Shown here one piece after another: positions 56,073 to 64,000 of a DNA stretch of 64,000 nt (positions are counted from its first letter, which is position 1; every line of letters starts with the position of its first letter). Under the pieces are notes generated by a model. The model saw only the letters and a list, made by a program, of their open reading frames with translations, had not been told where the DNA came from and searched no databases. The translations under genes were made by a program, and so were the position numbers. The DNA is from Halichondria panicea. Taxonomy: Eukaryota > Porifera > Demospongiae > Suberitida > Halichondriidae. The stretch covers positions 61,001 to 125,000 of the forward strand of contig NC_087377.1 of assembly GCF_963675165.1 (NCBI RefSeq), given 5' to 3'.

Positions 56073-57909
56073 TACATGTGAACTACTGATTTCACTACTA
56101 CAGCTATAGAGTCACTGACACCACAGGCACACAGACTATTATAGGAATGAGGATAATTATTGCTATAGGCTAATAATAATAAATGGTTTGCACATGCAGG
56201 CTATGACAATGAGTGCAGTACTGCTTGCTGGCACATTCCTTAACTGATGATGCCTGACTGTATGAGCACAGGGCTATTAGTACACAGTCATCTACTGCTA
56301 TACAGTGTTCAGTACACACACAGCAGAGCACTCACATCTAGTGTCCCCTCATTGACACCCAACTGCTCTCCCAGAGGACGCCATGTCCCCCTCACCTCCC
56401 AGGCAGCTGTCCTCACTACCCTCAAATGATGATCCACACTCAGTCCCTCTGGAAGGAACACACAATCATGACAACAACATAACACTGTCATTATTCCTAA
56501 GCAATGCCTACTAACTAAAACACACATTACTGAAGGACACTCTGTATTGTACTGATAAGATCAGCTACATCATTATTCACTGCTGTTAATTAAATCAAGA
56601 TTAATGTGCTTACCATCGTGAGTGAGAGGACAAATATCAGGAGAGATGTCGCTGGTAGCTTTTGTCTGTAAAGAGAAATCAAATATTAGTTACTTGTGTT
56701 TATATAATGTATAATTATAGAACATGTTCTGTAAAGACTTGTAATATAGTTGCCAACCTTAATGGTTGTTGCAATGTCCCCACGAGCAATGGCGGGAGAC
56801 TCTAGTGCTCTAACAAGGGCAGACCAGGAGGGGGGAGGAGAGGAGCGCTTCACCCAGTGTGTCAGCATGGCCTCAAAGCACGGCTCAACCCAGCAATAGT
56901 CCTTCTCAAGACTCTGTATCAGTACACACAGTGAAACACAGTATTAAATACTTAGTAAGAGCTCAACATTACGTTGCCTGTTAAATAGGTTGGTACATCA
57001 TACAAGACCACACCAAATATGCAGAGTCAGCATTGCTAGAGATACCTCATTCTAAGAGAATGCTTACAATTGAAACGCTCACTATTCAACCATTAAATAA
57101 CAGTAGCAGTCAATTAAATAGTGCACACACATAATTAGAATGAAGGGACTACACTGGGAGAATATACTCAAGGTGGCCGGTGGAGGTAGTCATTGTTAAG
57201 GTCTTACCTTCCTAGTTGCATAGTCAATGTCTAGTTCTATAGCCAGGCTGTACCAGTCAGAGCGTATCTCTTTGATCACTTCCTTCACATCTGCAAACAG
57301 CTCATCAGTTTCAGAGCTGGAGGAGTCCTCTGTATATAACAATTCAAATATAGTCACACATTGTACAGTACACACGTAACAATGTACACACAATCTGCAC
57401 ACATGCTCTGACATTATTCTCACCAACACTCTCTTTGAGGCAGTGGTACACGGTGAAGAAAGGCTTCTGGTTCTTGGAGATCTCACAACTGATAAAGCCC
57501 TTGAAGTGATCCTTTGAAGAGGCCTTGAATTCCAATTTGTGTTCATTCAACCTTATCAATTTCAGGGCTTCTCTTGTCCACTTGAAGGTGAGGTTCTTGT
57601 CTTTCAACTCTCGCTTAGAGGCAAAGGGCAGAGCCTTAATGACCTCATCTGAAGAAAGGTCAACTGATATAAAGACCAGGTACTAAATTAATGAACAGTT
57701 TGTGTACAGCCAAAATATTGCTCCCCTAATGTGTATGTTATAAAGAGATTCCACTGTACTGACCTTGAGGTCACGATGTATGGTGGGTTTTGTCCGATGG
57801 TGTAGCCTAGCAACGGCCTTAGCAACAGAGAAGATATGCAACACTTCACGTTGTCTCAGTTGAGTGCCCGCTGATAATCGCTGATTCAGCAAATCTATCA
57901 CCGAAGTAC
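55784..57909 (-). CDS. Kinase / ZU5-like / Death-Death gene, 5' incomplete and probably broken
   Basis: Minus-strand exons: 57764-57909 (SVIDLLNQRL...VAKAVARLHHRTKPTIHRDLK), 57424-57648 (DEVIKALPFASKRELKDKN...ELEFK-type KLEFKASSKDHFKGF...PFFTVYHCLKES, ZU5-like at best), 57208-57329 (EVIKEIRSDWYSLAIELDID), 56758-56913 (FEAMLTHWVK...LVRALESPAIARGDIATT), 56615-56666, about 56339-56452 (WEVRGTWRPLGEQLGVNEGTL) and 55784-55973 (FTKLLEQWL...ISRGDIAQQM, stop). The first exon matches the NAK kinase segment ending at the catalytic HRDLK. The last four form two split Death domains. No glycine loop, DFG or C-lobe exon is seen, and the kinase exon ends in phase 0 while the next needs two bases, so they cannot be joined in frame. 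The kinase part seems lost. The Death part could still be expressed. Confidence 0.6.
55976..56072. repeat. (GT)n microsatellite in the last intron of the kinase-Death gene
   Basis: Roughly 100 bp of GT with occasional GGG, directly upstream (minus strand) of the terminal Death exon acceptor. Confidence 0.9.
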
Positions 57910-58891
57910 CTATTTATACAGGAAGAAAACTTCAGTAATATTATTATTATTATTAGCTACAATAAGTGTTAGGCCATGCAAAGTCAATTTGTAGTTTCTC
58001 AGGCCCTCGTGCTTGGAAATTGGCAGCTTTATAAAAAAAAAACTTAAATATCACGTGACCTCAAATTAAAGGCACTAAAAGAAAAGATAAATTTGTATGG
58101 TTTTTGGTCAAGAATATAATTATGACTAAAATTAATTAGTAAAAATTATGCACTTCCGCTTATTGAGGAAGTTAGGGGCCAGTTTTCAATTAAAATGCTA
58201 TGAATATCATTATTATTTATCAAAATGCCTCAATCGCTTGCTATTTTAGGAATAATACCCTGAGAAACTACAAATTGACTTTGCTTGGCCCTAGATGACA
58301 GAATGTCAACACTTGATTAGAGGGAGTGGGAATCACTACTAAGCTGATTGAAACATGTCAACAATCTGAAAGGATTTAATATTCCTAAGCGAACCTACTC
58401 ACCCTAGCATTGTCCAGCTCCCTCTGCAGACTAGCCACCATATCCACTAATACTGGACTGTGTGCTCCTCCAGCTCATGCCTGCAGACACTCACTCTAGC
58501 ATCTAGCTCTAGCTCTGATCATGAGGAGGCCATGTGGTTAACAAGAAGCTGCAACTGAAGTGATCCGTACCCAACAACAATGGTAAAAGGTCACTAAACT
58601 AGAAAACTGGAAATGAAATTCTGATAATAAAAATAGAATTAAGGTGGTATAATCAAACACAGAACACAGAGCATTATAATAGTCAGTACTTATAGTCAAC
58701 ACAGAGTTAGTTCTTTACTTGACATTCTTGCATGCTTCTTTACTTTACATCTTTATTCGTCCCTTTCAAGCAACTCCAGTATCTGTATGAAAGCATGAGC
58801 ACAGCACAATCAATCAAAGCTATAGAGAACAAAACATCAGACAAGACTACAATCAGATTACAAACACACGTACCTTGTCAGGTTCTCTTGA
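57910..58891. other. Intergenic stretch with a possible coiled-coil exon remnant
   Basis: On the minus strand 58400-58500 reads DARVSVCRHELEEHT in one frame and PVLVDMVASLQRELDNAR in another, ending at a GTGAGT donor. This looks like a frameshifted coiled-coil exon. No kinase N-lobe exon was found here, although one would be expected upstream of 57909. The rest is AT-rich. Confidence 0.35.
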
Positions 58892-61800
58892 TCAATTGGT
58901 GGCACTATGAGCAACTGCAGTTGCTGTCTTCACATACTTGTCTTCAATTTCCTCGGCTACATCGTTACACTCAACAGTAGGCCTCCTTAGACATTCACAT
59001 ATGTAAGCCCATGTCATCGGTGGTTCAATGACTTGAAGACGCTTGCCCACCATCTTCAGTAGGCGGCGTTGGTTATGGCGGTATGCATCTTCAATGTCTT
59101 CCAAGTCAGTAATCTTCATTCCAAGAGCCAGTCCCAAGTTGAACCAATCATTGCTGGCATTGTTCAGACTATCACAAATTATTAGAACATCATCTCCAGT
59201 CAGAACAATGGACGACCGTTGGTTTCTGCTAGGATGCTCCTCTTGTGATGATCCTATACACACAAGGAAATGGATTTAAAACAAGATTGATTAACTTGTC
59301 CAACATGTACAACCTTATTCTCACATTCCCTAACGTCACACAATTGATCTGATGACATCGACACAATGAACAAATCTCTACAATGGAACGCTCGGCCTGA
59401 TCGTAATCATTATAGACAAATGGGAATTATTGGATACTAAATTTAAGCCAACACCAGATGTAGTTTCAACACATGTACATGTACTACATTCTACATACTC
59501 TAGTTCACTGATCTGTACGTGATGACATCTCATACCTTGTACAGTGACATCCTTCTTTGGACGCTTTAACAGAGTTTCACCTTCTTCACCTGATCCCAAC
59601 AATCTTTTGCGGTGTCCTGGGGCTAGAGGATCTGTACACGTATGCAGTAGGAAGTGTCAGCAATACGTATACGTGATGTAACGGCATTAAAGAATGAAAT
59701 GGCAGGTTTCTAATTATGAGTCCTCTGCATGAGCCTCTCACCAGTGATGTGGGGTGGTCGGGACAAGTCCTCTGCATGGGGTCCGGGAACACACGAATCG
59801 TTTCTTTGTCTCTTTCTTTTCCCTGATAGCCGAGCTAGTTTTTGGAACAATTTTTAGCTATAGTGACTTCACACAATCACACTTACCATCGTATTTCTCC
59901 TCGATTGTATTTGCTAGAACGTCTTGTCTGACAGTGCCACTTCTGAGGCCATTGCAAATGTCACTCCATGTACGAGAAGGTGAAGATTCCAGCCACTGGG
60001 TCAGCATTCTAATTAAACCATCTTTATTGTGATTTGTGTGACACTTGATATTCTCAAGCGTGGCAACTGGGATCCCTAAAGCGAGACCCAACTCAAACCA
60101 AACATTAATGGCTTCCATTAATTGAGAAAGAACTTCTTGCAAGTCTTTAGTGTATAATTGATCATCGTCTTCTTGATCATCATGTACAGCAATGCCTGCA
60201 GTGAGAATAGTCCTTTAACTAAATATATAGGAATGACCAATAGAGATAGCACATAAACATAATGTATAGAAGAACAATCGGATTGAAGGATGGCAGTTTT
60301 GCAACTGCATGTTTGGTTCTTGCTATAATTATTATAATTATGCAGTGACAGATCATACCTTGTACAGTAACATCAGTCTTCGGACGCTTTGACATGTTTT
60401 TATCTGATCCCAATAATCTTTTGCGCTGACCTGAGGCTAGAGGATCAGATACAGTGCTAATGTAAGCCTGTGCCTTAAACAGTTACAAAGTTGTTACATA
60501 ATCTAGCTAACTAAATAATGTCTTTGTGCTACATTGAGAGACATGTATGAACATAAATATGGGGCCTAGAATAACTGGTAAGCATGATCTCACGTTCCAC
60601 AGAAGTCTCACTGCTCAGAACTGATGGTTGTGATGATGCCTCACTGGCTACACTCATAGATGGACACACAGAGAGCCAATCTTTGTGACCGTTTCCTAAC
60701 TTATACATCATCTTCTTGCATAGAGTACACCTCATACGTTCTCCATTACCCAGAACACCAGCTGGGTGGTGGGGCACTTGGGAACTTGCACTTGCTTCAG
60801 TAGAGGGCAATTTATGGGGACACAGAAATGCGATTTCAGGATCTTCATACATGTATTTCAGAGCTTTGTAAGCAGATCGAAGACCAGAGTGAATATTTTC
60901 ATATATCAACGACAACATTTCTTTTTGATTACTACTGGAATGAATTTCGAGGAATGAAAACCCATCAATTAGCGTGATAAAACAATCTTCCTCTCGATGA
61001 ATCAATTGTACAAAGTTTCTACTCGGCAGGTGATCCTCCATTTCAATTTCCCATTCACATTCTTTAATCAGGTACACTTGTAGACAGCAAAACACTCCAC
61101 AGCACTGCCAGTTACTTTTGAAGTATAAAACGAGTGGGATCAAACCGGTCTTAAGCAAATCAGCTCGTTTGTCATTGACTTGAGTTGGTGGCAGCAAGGA
61201 TAGAAGTGATGGCATATAGAAACGCTTATCTTTCCCGACTTCTTGTGAGAATAAACGAAATGGGGTGGCTATCAGCAAGTGCTTGAATATTTCAATGAGA
61301 TGAGTGGGCGCAAAGAGTCCATTGATGTAGTGCTTTTCAAAATCTTTATCAGATAAAAGTTCAATCGTAATAATTCCTTTATCGGTAAAATCTAACCAGG
61401 TTCCAAACCCATTACTTCCTCGCATGTATGCAGCATACTCGACAAGCTCTGTTACTTTATCGAGAAGCACTTGAGTATCACAGAATACCACATTTGGTAG
61501 AATGGCAGGATAGTAGTGAAAGATGTGATGCTCATGGAAAAATTTTAAAGCTTCAAAAAGTGCATCTTCGTGAAAATTATGTAGCGTTTTTGCAATTTCT
61601 ACACATTCGGTCTTGCTTAGAACTTTTCTTTTTTCATCGTTTGAAACCTTCTCAACAATAATTTCCAAAATAAACCACCAAAAAGGGACCAGGATTTCAA
61701 ATTTATTCAGCTCTTGAGATGCTTTGTAAATACATCCACGAATTTTCTTCGCCAATTCCTCACTGTCAGAATCGCAGTGCTTGCAATCCACAGGAAATAT

Positions 61801-62789
61801 GACATCTCTTTTCCCTAAATTAAAAAACATAGTCAACTTCTTAATGCAGTCTTTCTGTGCAAAGTTCAATAAAGTTTTATTCTTGTCAGACAATGTTTCC
61901 TTGCATTTGGATTGATGGTCTTTGTGAGTACCAATGCATACCAGCTTGCAGTTTTCACTGTGAGATTGAATGGACTGCACGAGATACTTGAAGTTATCCA
62001 AAACTGAGAGATGTGACTTAAAACCTTTACCAACTGGCTTATTGTCCTTGTAGTATTCAACCAGTGGATGATCGTCCAGGCAGTCAGAGAGACGAAGAAT
62101 GTACAAAGCTACAGAAATCTTGGGCATGAAGAGTGGTAGCAGATTATGAAAGTGTGGTTGCCCACCGCTATCGATTATGTAGATCCAATGCGATCCAAAC
62201 TTTTCTTGAACAGCAGTACGATCAGCATCAGAAAATCGCTGAATATTAGCCATTACATTCGAAACAGTGCTAAGAAATTTACTCTTTTTTCCTTCTAGCT
62301 TACTATGCGTTAATTTTGCTCCAGTTACTGACGGTTTAGTTGCTCTTGAAGTCGAAGGAGTCGCATCAACTGGCGTACTTGATTCATTGCTAGGTTCAAG
62401 TTGCTTCAGAGCAACGCTGAGTTCTTGTGGGATAGCAGATGCTTTAGAGTTAGGATCTGAGCTGGTTACATGAGATTTAATAGCATCAGCAACAATGCGT
62501 TGTAAGTCATCACTTGATACTGGTTTCCATGTTCTAGAGGGATCTTCTTGAGCTTCCGTTCTCAGTTTTGTAGTGTCACGAATTTGTCGTATCCTCTCTG
62601 CTGTGCTAGCTAATGGAGTGCTATTTCGATCTACAGGAGGAGGCAGTCCCAGAAGGAGATGCTTAGTGGAGGTTTTACCAGTGCCAGCCATTCCAAAGAA
62701 TAAGATATTGGTAGTGTTCACACGGACAAATCCAGCCTTCATGGCTTCATTAAGAGCTTGCTCAGACTTGGATGATTCATCATTGAGGG
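58892..62789 (-). CDS. ROCO-type GTPase with two C-terminal Death domains (5' exons not found)
   Basis: Exons on the minus strand, all phase-compatible: 60594-62789, 60359-60430, 59887-60195, 59536-59616 and 58892-59253 (stop). The large exon holds a Ras-of-complex GTPase: P-loop GMAGTGKT near its start, DSGGQPHFH (switch II) about 215 residues in, and GTHKD as the guanine-specificity motif. A COR-like region follows (KFEILVPFWWFILEIIV; ALKFFHEHHIFHYYP; LLIATPFRLFS), then a Cys-rich end (MRCTLCKKM...LSVC). Two short exons (GQRKRLLGSDKNMSKRPK and GHRKRLLGSGEEGETLLKRP) each precede one Death domain: VWFELGLALGIPVATLENIK and DWFNLGLALGMKITDLEDIE. The linker-Death unit was therefore duplicated as exons. 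ROCO proteins are GTP-regulated signalling scaffolds; Death domains bind other Death domains. The exon begins at an acceptor (attatttcag), so the true N-terminus lies further right. The frame is open throughout, the best-preserved gene here. Confidence 0.85.
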
Positions 62790-62951
62790 CTGAAATAATA
62801 AACACGGAGTGATTCACGCGTATGTCCCTTGAAACAGTACCCAGTATATATACGTATATGCACAGTAACAGTCACAGTTCATATATTCACTTTCAAAAAG
62901 AAGTCATCTATAATACCCTCTAGTTATCCTCTTAACCTCTACACATAATTA

Positions 62952-63247
62952 TACCGTATATGCTCGATCAGAGGCCGCCCTCAATAGTATAGCCTCCTTT
63001 GCTAGCAAAATGAGTAGCCACTCTCAAATAGTAGCCTCATGCATACAGTGAACTTTGACTCTAGCATTTCTGGACGAGGCAGCCAAACAAATTATTAATA
63101 CTAGCAGCTAGCTATACATGTACATAGCTACTGGGTACAAGTAGCAGCTTGTTAGTGCTTCACAAAGACTTTCTCAGAGCAGAACTTTTGATAACAAAAC
63201 CAGCAAAATGTATATAGCCGCAGCCTCTGATCAAGCATAATACGGTA
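62952..63247. mobile_element. 296-bp MITE with TACCGTAT ends
   Basis: Left end taccgtatatgctcgatcag and right end, inverted, taccgtattatgcttgatca pair over about 24 bp with few mismatches, then gaggc on both arms. A TA dinucleotide at each end suggests a Tc1/mariner-type duplication. This is inferred; no empty site is available. It lies in the upstream region or an intron of the ROCO gene. Confidence 0.75.
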
Positions 63248-64000
63248 TGCAATAATTATTCACATTCCAAGGATCACAAACTAGCAAACTAAATGACCAT
63301 CATCAACACCATACATCCACTGCATGACACGTTACGTGAAGTCTCAATTGATACCAGCTATATAGCTAGCGTACGTTGCATTTACACATGGCTTGACATA
63401 ATGATAGCGCAGTTCATATATAGTCACGAACCAACAATTTCACAACAGAGGCAGCACTAACCCTCAGGAATTCATACCACAAAATACCACAAATAAGTCA
63501 AAATTGCGAGCAATGCCATCAATAGGGAGGTGGGTGGTGCTTTAAGGTTACGCTAAAATACCACTACTTACTACCCGACAGCACTGCTATTCACAACGGA
63601 GGCAGCACTAACTCACAAAACAGGTAAAAGTGAATTCATGCAATGCAATCAATAGGGAGGTGGGTAGTGCTTTAGCTATCCTCGTCCCCACGTCCACTTC
63701 ACCTCCAAGGAAGAGGGTCTGGTATCAGTATAATGGACTAAAATGCTGACACTAGCCTCCATCGATGATATCAAGTGATGAATGAAATGGTTCACAGTCA
63801 ATAAAGTGATCATGTGCTGTAATACTCAATTTCTTGACAATGACAATGACAATATTAAAACAAAGTACACAGTAAGTGAAGTGAGCATTCCATGATAGTA
63901 ATAAACTATCTGCATATGATACTACAATGACAAGGTTAGCTGCCAAGTTGCTTCATTCTCAGATTCTTTGTGTCCTGTTAATTGTTACTGACTCAGCAAC
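63248..64000. other. No recognisable gene; imperfect direct repeat
   Basis: Two copies of a segment containing gaggcagcactaac and caatagggaggtgggt lie at about 63448-63545 and 63598-63675. No exon upstream of the ROCO gene was identified, so its 5' end may lie outside the window. Confidence 0.4.

Noticed and set aside
57424-57648. Firm call of a ZU5 domain
   Set aside because: Only the closing KDHFKGF-type signature and position before Death domains resemble ZU5; the rest is not recognisable, so the label is kept as ZU5-like.

Overview
The window looks like an accessory, repeat-rich stretch of a sponge (probably demosponge) genome. The sequence is AT-rich and full of the word taattata. Genes are split into small exons by very short GT-AG introns. 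The recognisable host genes join ROCO GTPase, NAK-type (AAK1/BMP2K-like) kinase, SAM and Death domains, a combination expanded in sponges and other early animals. The assignment is an inference from gene content, not from a marker gene.

Layout. 1-2.2 kb: the C-terminal exon of an AAK1/BMP2K-like gene on the minus strand and a 74-bp tandem repeat. 2-9 kb: a small plus-strand gene whose putative second intron holds a 4.5-kb array of a 40-bp satellite, edged by a 53-bp satellite. 8.8-17.3 kb: a nearly perfect 3,138-bp tandem triplication carrying copies of the last exon of a SAMD3-like gene. 17.0-19.5 kb: the complete SAMD3-like gene (minus), with an in-frame stop in its SAM domain. 19.6-22.5 kb: a divergently oriented, decayed multi-exon CACTA-like transposase gene. 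22.6-24.1 kb: a low-copy repeat with a duplicated first exon and a coding minisatellite. 25.0-27.7 kb: an intron-rich DDE transposase gene (MULE/Kolobok-like), joined at its 3' side to a second satellite block (28-33.4 kb). 33.9-40.1 kb and 44.7-50.1 kb: two copies of a segmental duplication, each with a broken piggyBac transposase gene and a broken AAK1-like kinase N-lobe exon. 40.7-43.3 kb: a third, shorter satellite block. 43.6-44.7 and 50.1-51.2 kb: two copies of a segment with a SINE-like sequence and a Death-domain terminal exon. 51.2-53.1 kb: two insertions with 9-bp target duplications, provable against paralogous empty sites. 53.8-55.3 kb: second copy of the 22.6-24.1 kb repeat. 55.8-57.9 kb: a kinase / ZU5-like / Death-Death gene (minus). 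58.9-62.8 kb: a ROCO GTPase gene ending in two Death domains (minus). The rest is intergenic with a MITE.

How it fits together. The right third is a cluster of signalling genes on one strand (kinase-Death and ROCO-Death-Death), of the kind linked in animals to cell-death or innate-immune signalling. Broken pieces of the same kinase and Death exons lie in the duplicated blocks to the left. The window reads as a locus where recently mobile DNA, satellite expansion and segmental duplication are copying and breaking a Death/kinase family. No function here is experimentally shown. All domain calls come from reading motifs, and no database was searched.
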